A stretch of DNA of 64,000 nt from contig NZ_FXXA01000002.1 of the NCBI RefSeq assembly GCF_900184265.1, positions 1,134,734 to 1,198,733 of the forward strand, read 5' to 3'. Source of the stretch: Eggerthella timonensis (GTDB taxonomy: Bacteria > Actinomycetota > Coriobacteriia > Coriobacteriales > Eggerthellaceae). Positions 35,793 to 44,664 of this stretch are shown here, one piece after another. Below the pieces are notes generated by a model, which worked only from the letters and a program-made list of their open reading frames with translations, did no database searches and was not told the origin of the DNA. The first letter of the stretch is position 1; every line of letters begins with the position of its first letter. Position numbers and translations under genes: made by a program.

Positions 35793-38700
35793 AGACGAAG
35801 AGCATCGGGATCCGGCAGACGAGCCGCAGCACGCGAGCATGTTCGGCACGCCGTCGCGTCGCGCGGTGATCGGCGCCGGGTGCGCGGTTGCCGCCGGCGC
35901 CGTGTTGGCCGGCGGCGGCCTGGGCGCCTACATGGCCGCCGACGACCCGCTGACCGACGAGCCGCACGGGCGCGGCTTTGCCACCGGCGCGTACGCGGCC
36001 GACGACGTGATCCTGTCGATGTGCAACAACTGCAACACGTACTGCACCATCAAGGTGCGCGTGGCCGACGCCGCCGACGGCGCAGGCGCGAACGAGGGCG
36101 CCACGGCGCTCGTGCGCAAGATCGCGGGCAACCCGTACTCGCCGCTCAATTCGCAGCCCTACGCGCCCGTCCCCTACGCGACGCGTCCCGAGGACGCGCT
36201 TGCCCCCGGCGACGACATGGCGGTTGCAGGTCGCGCAACGAACGGCGGCATGATCTGTCTCAAGGGCCAAGCGGGCATCCAGCTGGCGCATGATCGCTTC
36301 CGCATCGCGAAGCCCCTGCGACGCGTCGGCGCGCGCGGAAGCGACGAGTGGGAAACGGTGGACTGGGACACGGCGCTCGACGAGATCGTGCACGGCTCGC
36401 CGACCCTCGGCACGCCCGGTATTGCGGAATGGTACGCCTGGGCGCCGAAGAAGCAGGTGGAGGCCGATGTCGCGCTCGTGGAGTCCGGCGAGATGACCCA
36501 GGACGCGTTCGACGCGAAGTGGGCCGACATCCTCATCGACACGTCGCACCCCGACCTGGGCCCGAAGTCCAACTTGTTCTGCTCGGCCGGCGGCGATCGC
36601 ATGTTCCTCATCGGCGACCGCCTCACGCAGCAGGGGTTCGGCTCCGTCAACAACTTCAACCACGGCGGCGTGTGCGGCATGACCGGCGTCATGGCCAACG
36701 TGCGCACGCATCCCACGACGAACCACAAGCGCATGTACGCCGACATCGACCACTGCGAATGCCTCATCATCTGGGGTACCGAGCCGATGACGGCGAACAA
36801 GGGGCCGTCGTGGCTGGCGCCGCGCCTGTCGGCGGCGCGCGAGCGCGGCATGAAGCTCTATGTGGTGGACCCGCGCCAGGGGCGCAGCGCGTCGAAGGCC
36901 GACGGGTGGCTGCCCGTGGTGCCCGGCAAGGACGCCGAGCTGGCTTTCGCCCTGATGTCGTGGATCGTCGCCAACGAGCGCTACGACGCCCGGTACCTGG
37001 CGGCGCCCGGAAAGAAAGCGGCCGCGGCGCTCGGCGAGCCCACGTGGTCGGATGCTACGCACCTCGTGGCGGTCGATCTGCCGAACCGCCCCGTCGTCAC
37101 CGCGAAGCTGCTCGGGCGCTCAGGCGAGCCGGGCGCCGACGGCGAGCCGCTGGCCGAGGACGCGCGGTTCGTGCTCGTGGACGGCGAGCTGACCGCCGCC
37201 GACGCCGTTGAGGGCGCGGCCGATCTGCTGGCGGACGCCCAGGTGGAGGTCAAGGGCGCGCCGACGCGCGTGAAAAGCGTGTTCCAGCTTTTGAAGGAGC
37301 GCATCGAGGAGCGCACACTCGAGGAGTACGCCGCCGACGCGGGCATCGAGCCCGCCGTGGTGGAGGAGGTTGCGCGCGAGTTCACCTCGCACGGCAAGCG
37401 CGCCTGCGTCATGAGCTACCGCGGCCCGGCCATGCACGCCAACGGGTTCGACGCGGTACGCGCGGTGGGCTACCTCAACTTCCTCATCGGCAACCACGAT
37501 TGGAAGGGCGGCCATATCGCCGCCGCCGCCAAGTTCGCCCCGTTCACGGGCCGCTACGACCTGCAGACGGTACCGGACGCGCACGCGGGCTGGGGCATTC
37601 CCATCACGCGCCAGAAGACGGAGTACGAGAAGACCAGCTACTTCAAGCAGGACGGCTACCCGGCACCCCGGCCATGGTACCCGCTGCCGGGAAACCTGTC
37701 GCACGAGATCGTCCCGACGCTGCGCGCCGGCTACGTGTACGACCACCTGGGCGCGCTGTTCGTCCACCGCCACTCGCTCGTGGATTCCACGCCGGGCGGC
37801 CAGCGCCTCGGCGACGTGCTGGGCGATCCCGCCAAGATCAACCTGCTCGTGTCGTTCGACGTGGAAATCGGCGACACGTCGCGCTTCGCCGACTTCGTGC
37901 TGCCCGACAAAACCTACCTCGAGCGGTTCAGCCAGGAGTCCATCTACCCCAACCAGCAGTACCAGCTCATCCAGCTGGGCCAGCCGGCCGTTCGCGCCTA
38001 CGAGGGCCCGCGCTCGGTGGAGGACGTCTACCTCGACATCATGCAGCGCCTCGAGCTGCCGGGCGTGGGCGAGCATGCCGTTCCGGTGGGCAAGGGCGGC
38101 GCGGGCGGTGCGGCGGCGCTCTCGACCGAGCACGACTACTGGTTGAAGATGGCCGCGAACATCGCGTACGCCGGCGAGCAGCCGGTGCCCGACGCCGATG
38201 CCGACGAGCTGGCCCTGTTCGAGCGCGCCCGCACCCGTGCGTTGGGCGACGCCTTCGACCTCGCGACGTGGAAGGCCGCGGTCGCGGAAGAGGAGTGGCC
38301 GAAGGTGGTGTACGTCCTCAACCGCGGCGGGCGCTTCGCGTCGGCCGACCCGACGAAGGGAGACGGCTACGAGGGCGACCTCATCAAGACGCGCTACGCC
38401 GGGCTGTGCGCGTTCTACGATCCGAAGACGGCTTCGTTGAAAGACGCGCTGACCGGCGAGAACTTCGACGGCCTGGCCCATGCGGCGCCTGTCGCCTTCG
38501 CCGATGGCACGCCGATGGAGCGCCCCTCCGAGCGCCCGCTCGCGTTCATCAATTGGAAGGCCCGCACGAACGGCACGCACCGCACCATCGCCTCGTCGTG
38601 GCTGCGCGAGCTGACCACCGAGAACTTCGTGTGGATGGCGCCGGCCGATGCCGCCGAGCGCGGGTTGGCGAACGGCGACGCCGTGGAGATCGTGGGACCC

Positions 38701-39039
38701 GAGGGCGTGCTGGCCGGGCATGTGCGCGTGACCGAGGGCATCCGTCCCGGCGTGGTGGGTGCGAACTACTCGTTCGGACACGCGGGCTACGCCGCGCGTC
38801 CGATCGTCATCGACGGCGAGCGGGTTGGCCCGACGCCCGACTACTTGGAAGAGGAAGGCGTCCTCGATGGCGACGAGCCCGGCAAGCAGAAGACCGGCCT
38901 GGCCGGAGGACGCGGGCGCGGGTTCTGCATGAACGAGCTGCTGCCTGAGGAAAAGCTCGCCGGTGGAGGCGGCGTCTGCGACCCCATCGGGGGCGGCGCC
39001 GCGCAATTCGACCTCTGGGTGGACGTGCGGAAAGCGTAG
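35776..39039 (+). CDS. ttrA: Tetrathionate-reductase-like molybdopterin catalytic subunit TtrA
   Basis: 1087 residues. Start ATG 35776 has AAGGAGGT eight bases upstream; the frame is open further 5' inside ttrC. A Tat-like signal SRRAVIGAG (28-36) is followed by a hydrophobic segment. Cluster ligands Cys83, Cys86, Cys90 and Cys161, with a long insert between the third and fourth. NFNHGGVCGMTGVM gives the probable molybdenum ligand Cys300. Size and layout match the TtrA/SrrA/ArrA branch of the family; tetrathionate as substrate is inferred from ttrBCA order. It acts outside the cytoplasmic membrane. Confidence 0.8.
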   Translation: MEAQRRDEEHRDPADEPQHASMFGTPSRRAVIGAGCAVAAGAVLAGGGLGAYMAADDPLTDEPHGRGFATGAYAADDVILSMCNNCNTYCTIKVRVADAADGAGANEGATALVRKIAGNPYSPLNSQPYAPVPYATRPEDALAPGDDMAVAGRATNGGMICLKGQAGIQLAHDRFRIAKPLRRVGARGSDEWETVDWDTALDEIVHGSPTLGTPGIAEWYAWAPKKQVEADVALVESGEMTQDAFDAKWADILIDTSHPDLGPKSNLFCSAGGDRMFLIGDRLTQQGFGSVNNFNHGGVCGMTGVMANVRTHPTTNHKRMYADIDHCECLIIWGTEPMTANKGPSWLAPRLSAARERGMKLYVVDPRQGRSASKADGWLPVVPGKDAELAFALMSWIVANERYDARYLAAPGKKAAAALGEPTWSDATHLVAVDLPNRPVVTAKLLGRSGEPGADGEPLAEDARFVLVDGELTAADAVEGAADLLADAQVEVKGAPTRVKSVFQLLKERIEERTLEEYAADAGIEPAVVEEVAREFTSHGKRACVMSYRGPAMHANGFDAVRAVGYLNFLIGNHDWKGGHIAAAAKFAPFTGRYDLQTVPDAHAGWGIPITRQKTEYEKTSYFKQDGYPAPRPWYPLPGNLSHEIVPTLRAGYVYDHLGALFVHRHSLVDSTPGGQRLGDVLGDPAKINLLVSFDVEIGDTSRFADFVLPDKTYLERFSQESIYPNQQYQLIQLGQPAVRAYEGPRSVEDVYLDIMQRLELPGVGEHAVPVGKGGAGGAAALSTEHDYWLKMAANIAYAGEQPVPDADADELALFERARTRALGDAFDLATWKAAVAEEEWPKVVYVLNRGGRFASADPTKGDGYEGDLIKTRYAGLCAFYDPKTASLKDALTGENFDGLAHAAPVAFADGTPMERPSERPLAFINWKARTNGTHRTIASSWLRELTTENFVWMAPADAAERGLANGDAVEIVGPEGVLAGHVRVTEGIRPGVVGANYSFGHAGYAARPIVIDGERVGPTPDYLEEEGVLDGDEPGKQKTGLAGGRGRGFCMNELLPEEKLAGGGGVCDPIGGGAAQFDLWVDVRKA

Positions 39040-39642
39040 AAGCGCCTTCTGCCGGACGGCGCTGGGCGGGTCGTGCGCTCGATACGGCTCGCCCCGCGCC
39101 CCGCGCCGGATACGGTCCGTCTTGTGGCGGTTTCCGACGGAAAACCGCGTTTCTGCGGGCACCCTCGTGCGATCCACGATGTATCGTTCTACGTTTTCCC
39201 AGTTCAGGAAAGCGATCCCCCAGCTCGGTTGCATGCGGGCCGATCCAAGGGCTTGCCGAAGGCGGTTTTCCGTCGAAACCTGCCACGAACCTTCGGCTCC
39301 GATGCCTTGCTTTGCGGATCGTTGCCGTTTTTGCCGGAACTGTGGAAATCGCTTGAAGCGGGCCGCTTTCTCGAAGATACGGGGGTTTCGGCTTCCGGTA
39401 TACTTGCCCGCTATGAAATCGCTTCTGAACCTATACGAACGCTACGCCAGCCTCGCCCAGCTTTCGCGGCGCCGCTCGCGCACGGCCGCGTTCCGCGCGC
39501 ATGGCGAAGTGGACTACGGCGTGTGGCAGGGTTGGCGCTGAACGAGCCCCCTCGGGTGATGCGCGTCCGCTGACGCGTCCCCGGCAGCTTTCATTCCCCT
39601 CGAAATCCCATACTCGACGATCGACCGCCGCTTCGGCGCGGC
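39040..39642. other. Gene-poor stretch after ttrA with a hairpin element
   Basis: Imperfect inverted repeat: GGTTTCCGACGGAAAACCGC (39129-39148) and GCGGTTTTCCGTCGAAACC (39262-39280), forming a 150-bp stem-loop. It resembles in size the elements at 41719-41846 and 44363-44506. Apart from the small frame at 39413, no gene was recognised here. Confidence 0.6.
39413..39541 (+). CDS. Possible 42-residue leaderless small protein
   Basis: ATG at 39413 lies 8 bases after a TATACT -10 element (39399-39404), the same geometry as at 19515, with no ribosome binding site. The product begins MKSLLNLYERYASLAQLSRR and is basic and helical. No family was recognised. It could be chance. Confidence 0.3.
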   Translation: MKSLLNLYERYASLAQLSRRRSRTAAFRAHGEVDYGVWQGWR

Positions 39643-41175
39643 TTGGTCTTCGACGCGTTCGCAAAGGAAGTTGATGCGCTCTTGAACGAGCAACAATTGA
39701 TAGCCCAGCAGCACAAGGTGACCCGCAAGGAGATCACCGTCATCGGCATCGTGCTGGCCGGTGCGTTCCTTGCCATCCTGAACCAGACCGTCCTGTCGCC
39801 CGCGTTGCCCAAGCTGATGGACGCGTTTTCCATCTCGGCCGGCACTGCGCAGTGGGTGACGTCCATCTACATGCTGGTCAACGGCATCATGGTGCCTATC
39901 ACCGGGTTTCTCATCGACCGTTTCTCCACGCGCAAGCTGTTCTTCGTTTCGCTCGTCTCGTTCATCGTGGGCACGGCGCTGTGCGCAGCGGCCCCCTCAT
40001 TCGAGCTCCTCATCGTGGGCCGTGTGCTGCAGGCGGCCGGCGCAGGCGTGCAGCTGCCGCTCGTGGGCGTGGTGCCCATGCTCATCTTCCCGCCCGAGAA
40101 GCGCGGCACGGCCATGGGCATGGCCGGTATCGTGATGAGCTGCGCGCCGGCGGCCGGCCCCGTGCTGGCCGGCGGCATCATCGACGCGTGGGGTTGGCGC
40201 ATGATGTTCTGGGCGATGATCCCACTGGCCATCCTCGTGCTGGTGGTGAGCTTCTTCCTGCTCACGAACGTGGGCGAGCTCAAGCGCCCACACCTCGACG
40301 TGCCGTCCATCATCCTGTCCACGTTCGCGTTCGGCGGGCTGCTGTACGGCTTCTCCAGCGCCAGTACGCTGGGTTGGAGCAACGCCGTGGTCATCGGCAG
40401 CATCGTGGTAGGCGTGGTCGCGCTCGCGTGGTTCATCCATCGCCAGCTGCACATCGACGAGCCGCTGCTGCAACTGCGCGCCCTCAAGACGCCCACGTTC
40501 GCGTACTCGGCCGTCATCGTGACGGTGGTCAACTCGGCGCTGGCCGTGGGCAGCGTCATCCTGCCCATCTACCTGCAGAACGTTTTGGGGCTGACGGCGT
40601 TCGAAACCGGCATCCTCATGACGCCCGGCGCCGTGGCCACCATTTTCCTCAGCCCTATCAGCGGCATGCTGTTCGACAGGTTCGGCCCGCGCGTCATCGC
40701 CATCGTGGGCCTGACGGGGCTCGCCGGCTCGCTGGCGGCGCTGTCCTTCGTCGACGACAAGACGACGGTCGCGTACCTCGTGGTGTTCTACGTCGTCCAA
40801 TCTTCGGGGCTGACGCTGGCGAACATGCCGGTGACCACCTGGGGCATCAATGCGCTGTCGAACGACATGATCGCGCACGGCAACGCCATCAGCAACACGG
40901 GTCGCCAGGTGGGCGGCGCGGTGAGCACGGCGCTCATCGTGACGGTGATGACCATGGTGACCGCGGCAAACGCCGAGGCCGGCCCCGTGGCGTCCACGGC
41001 GGCGGGCATCGACGTGGCGTACGGCATCTCCGCGGCGGTGGCGGCGGTCGCGCTGATCATCGCCATCTTGAAGGTGCGCAACGTGAAGAAGCGCGCGATC
41101 GCGACGGCTGCACCGCAGGTCGAGGCTTTGTGTGCGGTTGATTTGGAAGAGGCTCGGGAAGGAGCTGGACGATGA
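39643..41175 (+). CDS. MFS multidrug exporter, DHA2 (EmrB/QacA) family
   Basis: 510 residues with about 14 transmembrane helices. Motif LNQTVLSPALPKLMDAFSIS in helix 1 and WVTSIYMLVNGIMVPITGFLIDRFSTRKLF (motif A region) are typical of DHA2 transporters. It would export drugs or metabolites using the proton gradient. The TTG at 39643 has no clear RBS; TTG 39682, 12 bases after AAAGGAAG, would remove 13 residues and may be the true start. It overlaps the CBS gene by 4 bp. Confidence 0.88.
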   Translation: MVFDAFAKEVDALLNEQQLIAQQHKVTRKEITVIGIVLAGAFLAILNQTVLSPALPKLMDAFSISAGTAQWVTSIYMLVNGIMVPITGFLIDRFSTRKLFFVSLVSFIVGTALCAAAPSFELLIVGRVLQAAGAGVQLPLVGVVPMLIFPPEKRGTAMGMAGIVMSCAPAAGPVLAGGIIDAWGWRMMFWAMIPLAILVLVVSFFLLTNVGELKRPHLDVPSIILSTFAFGGLLYGFSSASTLGWSNAVVIGSIVVGVVALAWFIHRQLHIDEPLLQLRALKTPTFAYSAVIVTVVNSALAVGSVILPIYLQNVLGLTAFETGILMTPGAVATIFLSPISGMLFDRFGPRVIAIVGLTGLAGSLAALSFVDDKTTVAYLVVFYVVQSSGLTLANMPVTTWGINALSNDMIAHGNAISNTGRQVGGAVSTALIVTVMTMVTAANAEAGPVASTAAGIDVAYGISAAVAAVALIIAILKVRNVKKRAIATAAPQVEALCAVDLEEAREGAGR

Positions 41176-41657
41176 ACCAGACGATTGGCGCCATCATGGA
41201 GCGGGACGTGTTCACGTGCCGCTACGATCAAGATCTCGGCGAGGTGGTGGCCCTGTTCAACGAGCTGGGCACGAGCGGCCTCGCCGTGGTGGACGAAGAG
41301 CTCCACGTGGTGGGGTTCATCAGCGACGGCGACATCATGAAGGCGGTGGCCGCGCAGAAGACGCGCTCCATCTTCGGCGGCGGCTACGCCAACATGGTGC
41401 TGTACGACAACGAGTCCTTCGAGGAGAAGGCTCGCGCGCTCAAGCATCGCAACGTCATGGAGCTGGCCGTGCAGAAGGTGCTGTGCGCCACGGCCGACCA
41501 AACCGTGGGCGAGATCGCCGACGTGCTGGCGAAGAAGAAATTCAAGAAGGTGCCGGTCATCGACGAGAACGGCAAGCTTATCGGCGTGGTGCGCCGCGCC
41601 ACCATCACGCGCTACCTGTTCGACGTGCTGTTCGGCGGGGAGGATGCGACGGGGTAG
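41172..41657 (+). CDS. CBS-domain pair protein
   Basis: 161 residues made of two CBS domains (about 5-65 and 95-155), with FISDGDIMKAV and GVVRRATITRYLF at their ends. Such pairs bind adenine nucleotides and sense energy state. Overlap with the exporter gene (ATGA) suggests the exporter is regulated by, or at least co-expressed with, this sensor. No enzyme or channel domain is attached. Confidence 0.9.
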   Translation: MNQTIGAIMERDVFTCRYDQDLGEVVALFNELGTSGLAVVDEELHVVGFISDGDIMKAVAAQKTRSIFGGGYANMVLYDNESFEEKARALKHRNVMELAVQKVLCATADQTVGEIADVLAKKKFKKVPVIDENGKLIGVVRRATITRYLFDVLFGGEDATG

Positions 41658-42058
41658 CGTCCGCCCGCCTCTCCCGGCCTTGGTGCCCGTCGCGTTGTTG
41701 GTTGGGCGGCGTGTTCGCGGCAGAAATTTGCGGATATGCAAATGGATTCCGGCGATTGAAGAACTCGACCTGGGGCTTTATGTTCGATCGAACCGAATTT
41801 CGGATGATAGTCCCTGGATTCGGTCGCATACCCGCACATTTCTGCCATATTCGCCTCTGGCGGGAAACCGACGTCGTCAGCAGGTGCCTCGAGTGCCGTG
41901 CCGAGCTCGAGCGCCCGAGCGATAGCGGCGCGCCGCGCGTCGCCCGAACGCCGCCGACGCGGTCGTGCGCTGTCGCTTGCTGGTCGCACCCTTTATACTG
42001 ACGGCAACGAACAGCGCGCCGCAGGCGACGCTGCCATACGGCAGGGAAGGAGCACGGC
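41658..42058. other. Intergenic stretch with a 128-bp hairpin element
   Basis: GGCAGAAATTTGCGGATATGC (41719-41739, 21 bases with its partner GCATACCCGCACATTTCTGCC at 41826-41846) pairs with two mismatches. The internal sequence is also partly self-complementary. No gene seen. A -10 element for dapB lies near the right end. Confidence 0.65.
41994..41999 (+). promoter_or_regulatory. -10 element upstream of dapB
   Basis: TATACT 60 bp before the dapB ATG; no convincing -35 at the right distance. The leader ends with GGAAGGAG as ribosome binding site. Confidence 0.4.
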
Positions 42059-42859
42059 ATGAAGGTGATCGTCGTCGGATGTCATGGGCAGATGGGGCAG
42101 CCCATCAGCCGGTTCGTGGACGAGCGCGAGGGCATGGAGCTGGTGGGCGGCGTGGGCCCTGCGGGGCGCGACTACATCGGCCGCGACCTCGGCCAGGTGG
42201 TGGGCCTCGGGCGCGACCTGGGCATCCCCGTGGTGGACGACCTCGCATCCGTCATCGACCGGTGCGATGCGCTCATCGACGTGTCCAGCGTGGAGCAATG
42301 TCTCGAAACGCTCGGCCTGGCCGTCGAGCATGGGAAGGCCCTCGTCACCGCCAGCACCGGGTTCACGCCCGAGCAGTTCGAGCGCTTCGAGGCGGCCGGC
42401 CAGCGCATTCCGGTGATCTTCAAATGCAACACGTCGAAGATGGTGAACGTGATGCTCAAGCTGGTGGAGATCGCCGCACGGGCCCTCGTGGACGAGACGG
42501 ATATCGAGATCATCGATCAACACGACCGCTGCAAGCTGGACGCACCCAGCGGCACCGCCGTCATCATCGGCAACATGATCGCCGAGCTCAAGGGCACCAC
42601 GCTCGACGAGCTGGCCGAATACGGCCGCGGCGGCCACGGCGCGCGCAAGCCCGGCGGCGTGGGCTTCCATTCGCTGCGTGCCGGCGACATCACGAGCGAC
42701 CACAAGGTGTACTTCGGCGGCCTCGGCGAGCGCTTGGAGATCACCCATTACTCCTACAGCGATGACTGCTTCGCCCGCGGCGCCGTCGACTGCGCCGCGT
42801 TCCTCCATGGCAAGCCCGCCGGCGTCTACCGCATCGCAGACGTGTTCGATCTGGGCTGA
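42059..42859 (+). CDS. dapB: 4-hydroxy-tetrahydrodipicolinate reductase
   Basis: 266 residues, close to the usual DapB length. N-terminal Rossmann motif VVGCHGQMGQPI binds NAD(P)H; IEIIDQHDRCKLDAPSGTA is the catalytic/substrate motif, here with QHDRCKLD in place of the more common HHRHKKD; RGGHGARKPGGVGFHSLRAGD follows. It makes tetrahydrodipicolinate for lysine and peptidoglycan. The altered motif means a DapB-like enzyme with shifted specificity cannot be excluded. Confidence 0.88.
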   Translation: MKVIVVGCHGQMGQPISRFVDEREGMELVGGVGPAGRDYIGRDLGQVVGLGRDLGIPVVDDLASVIDRCDALIDVSSVEQCLETLGLAVEHGKALVTASTGFTPEQFERFEAAGQRIPVIFKCNTSKMVNVMLKLVEIAARALVDETDIEIIDQHDRCKLDAPSGTAVIIGNMIAELKGTTLDELAEYGRGGHGARKPGGVGFHSLRAGDITSDHKVYFGGLGERLEITHYSYSDDCFARGAVDCAAFLHGKPAGVYRIADVFDLG

Positions 42860-42877
42860 CGCCGATCTCCGCGCCGC

Positions 42878-43051
42878 CTACGGGCGGCGCGCCTGGCGAG
42901 CTGCGATTGTGAACAGGATGCAGGCGAGAAGCGCGAGCGCGATCGAGGGCGCCGGCGGCATCGCGGCGGCCGCGATCAGCGCGATCGTGCAGGCGAGCAG
43001 CGCTCCAGCGAGGGCGGCGGCCACCGCCCAGCCTCTTTGAATGCGGGTCAT
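42878..43051 (-). CDS. 57-residue membrane protein, unknown function
   Basis: Two hydrophobic helices (about 8-29 and 33-51) and a basic tail. ATG at 43051 has GAGGAGG seven bases upstream, which strongly supports real translation; an upstream in-frame ATG at 43069 would sit before the ribosome binding site. It is convergent with dapB, with an 8-bp GC-rich hairpin (GCGCCGCC / GGCGGCGC) between them. No family recognised. Confidence 0.6.
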   Translation of the reverse strand: MTRIQRGWAVAAALAGALLACTIALIAAAAMPPAPSIALALLACILFTIAARQARRP

Positions 43052-43312
43052 GCAAAACCTCCTCTGCATGCGGGCCGAGTGACGAAGGTTGCTACCCTAA
43101 CAAATGCTGCCCGTCATCAGGTCGAGGCGAGCCGAAGGATACGCGATCGTTGCGTATCCGGGCGTCACGTGTCATCCTGACGGCGTTGTCACGATGCAGC
43201 AACGCGGCGCTGAACTTCGGAGCGGCTTCGCTGCGGGAGCCATGGGTCAACCTAGGATGAACCGATGCAACGGTTTCGTTCGGAGCTTCTCGCTCCAAGG
43301 AGGTTGATGACC

Positions 43313-44257
43313 ATGGATCTTGTTTTCGCGCAGCTTCCGCTGCTGCTCTTCACGGCGATAGCTCCGATGGCGTCCGGCGCGTTCGTCGGGCTTTCGAACG
43401 CGTTCCTCACGACGGACTTCACGCCCGACGCGCTGCAACGCATCGACCGATGGACGGCGCTGCCGCTCGTCATCCTGGCGGTCGGGTTGGCCGCTGCGTT
43501 CATGTTCTTCGGATCTCCCCAGTCCACGCTGTTGGCGTTCCAGGGCGTCGATCCCGGCGCGTTGACGTTCGCGGTGGTCATGGCCGTGGTGTTCGCCGTG
43601 GCGGCGGTGGTGTATTGGATCGTCGCGATGGCGGGCGTCATGACGTACGGCGTGCGCAAGGCCTTCGCCGCGGCGATGAGCGTGCTCGCTATCGCCTACG
43701 CCGTCTCTATCGGCGTCGTCTACATGACGTCCGGCGTGGCTACCTGGGCCTCCATCGTCGTTCCCATCGGATTCGCGGGCTTCTGCCTTGTCGGAGGCGT
43801 GCCGCTGGGCACGCTCGTCATCGCGGCTGCGGGTTCGCTGTCGGAGACGCGGGGCACCGGATTCGCCCGCTTCTCGCTGATCGTCGCGTTGATCGGCGCG
43901 TTGGCGTCCATCTTCGCCGTGACGGCCCAGATGCTCAACGCTCAGGCGCTGGTGAGCGCGTTCTTCCCCGGCTCCGACGCTCTTCCGGGCGGGTGGGTGT
44001 ACCTGGCCATCGCCATCGTGGGGTTCGTCGTCACACTCGCGTGCCTGCGCTCTGCCTATTCGCCTGATCGCTCTGTTGCGCCGATGGGTCGCACGGCTGG
44101 CGCAGCCGCAGCCATCCCCGTGCGCGATATGGCCGACGAGCGCGACGAGGCCAGGACTGCGGTTCGCTCGGCGGTTCCCGTGCTCGTCGCGGGCAACGCG
44201 GCCGTGTTGATCGCGCTCATCGTGGCGCGTGTCATGTTCTACGCGCTGCAGTTCTAG
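43313..44257 (+). CDS. Orphan DmsC-like membrane protein
   Basis: 314 residues, about eight or nine transmembrane helices. N terminus VFAQLPLLLFTAIAPMASGAF matches the start of DmsC proteins, and a C-terminal VARVMFYALQF ends like them. ATG 43313 is 8 bases after AAGGAGGT; ATG 43307 is too close. Unlike the other DmsC genes here it has no adjacent TorD, ferredoxin or catalytic gene, so it may serve a reductase encoded elsewhere. A good terminator follows. Confidence 0.82.
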   Translation: MDLVFAQLPLLLFTAIAPMASGAFVGLSNAFLTTDFTPDALQRIDRWTALPLVILAVGLAAAFMFFGSPQSTLLAFQGVDPGALTFAVVMAVVFAVAAVVYWIVAMAGVMTYGVRKAFAAAMSVLAIAYAVSIGVVYMTSGVATWASIVVPIGFAGFCLVGGVPLGTLVIAAAGSLSETRGTGFARFSLIVALIGALASIFAVTAQMLNAQALVSAFFPGSDALPGGWVYLAIAIVGFVVTLACLRSAYSPDRSVAPMGRTAGAAAAIPVRDMADERDEARTAVRSAVPVLVAGNAAVLIALIVARVMFYALQF

Positions 44258-44664
44258 CAGCAGCTTTCTGCTGCAGCGGTTGGCGAGCCGTCGGCGCCCC
44301 GTTCGGGAGCCGGCGGCTTTTTCGTGCGCTTCGGGGTCGAATCGCGCAGCGGGCTACCATCGATTGCTGCAAAACTGCCGATTTCGGCGTGCTCGAATGG
44401 ATCAAGTGGAGGTTGCTTCCCGTGACCAGGCTTTTTGTCGAAACGATCTTCCGGAACCGGGCACGAGCAGAGTACGAGCCGCCGAAATCGGTACGTTTGT
44501 AGCAGTACGCCGCCTCGCCGCCAAACCGAGATCGACGCGAGCCGGATCATCCTGGGCGGAATCCTTCGATCCGCCACGGCTGCATGCGAGCTGCGATGCG
44601 CCGGAAGCGACGCGCGCTCGACCTTTGGCGCTGCTTTTCCATCGCAGCCCCATGCGAATGCTCG
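44258..44664. other. Intergenic stretch with terminator and hairpin element
   Basis: Just after the stop is a 7-bp stem GCAGCAG / CTGCTGC (44257-44274), then a terminator (44286-44322). A 144-bp imperfect hairpin follows: ATTGCTGCAAAACTGCCGAT and the next seven bases (44363-44389) pair with 44480-44506. No gene seen. Confidence 0.65.
44286..44322 (+). terminator. Rho-independent terminator after the orphan dmsC
   Basis: Stem AGCCGTCGGC / GCCGGCGGCT (10 bp, one wobble) followed by TTTTT. Confidence 0.85.
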
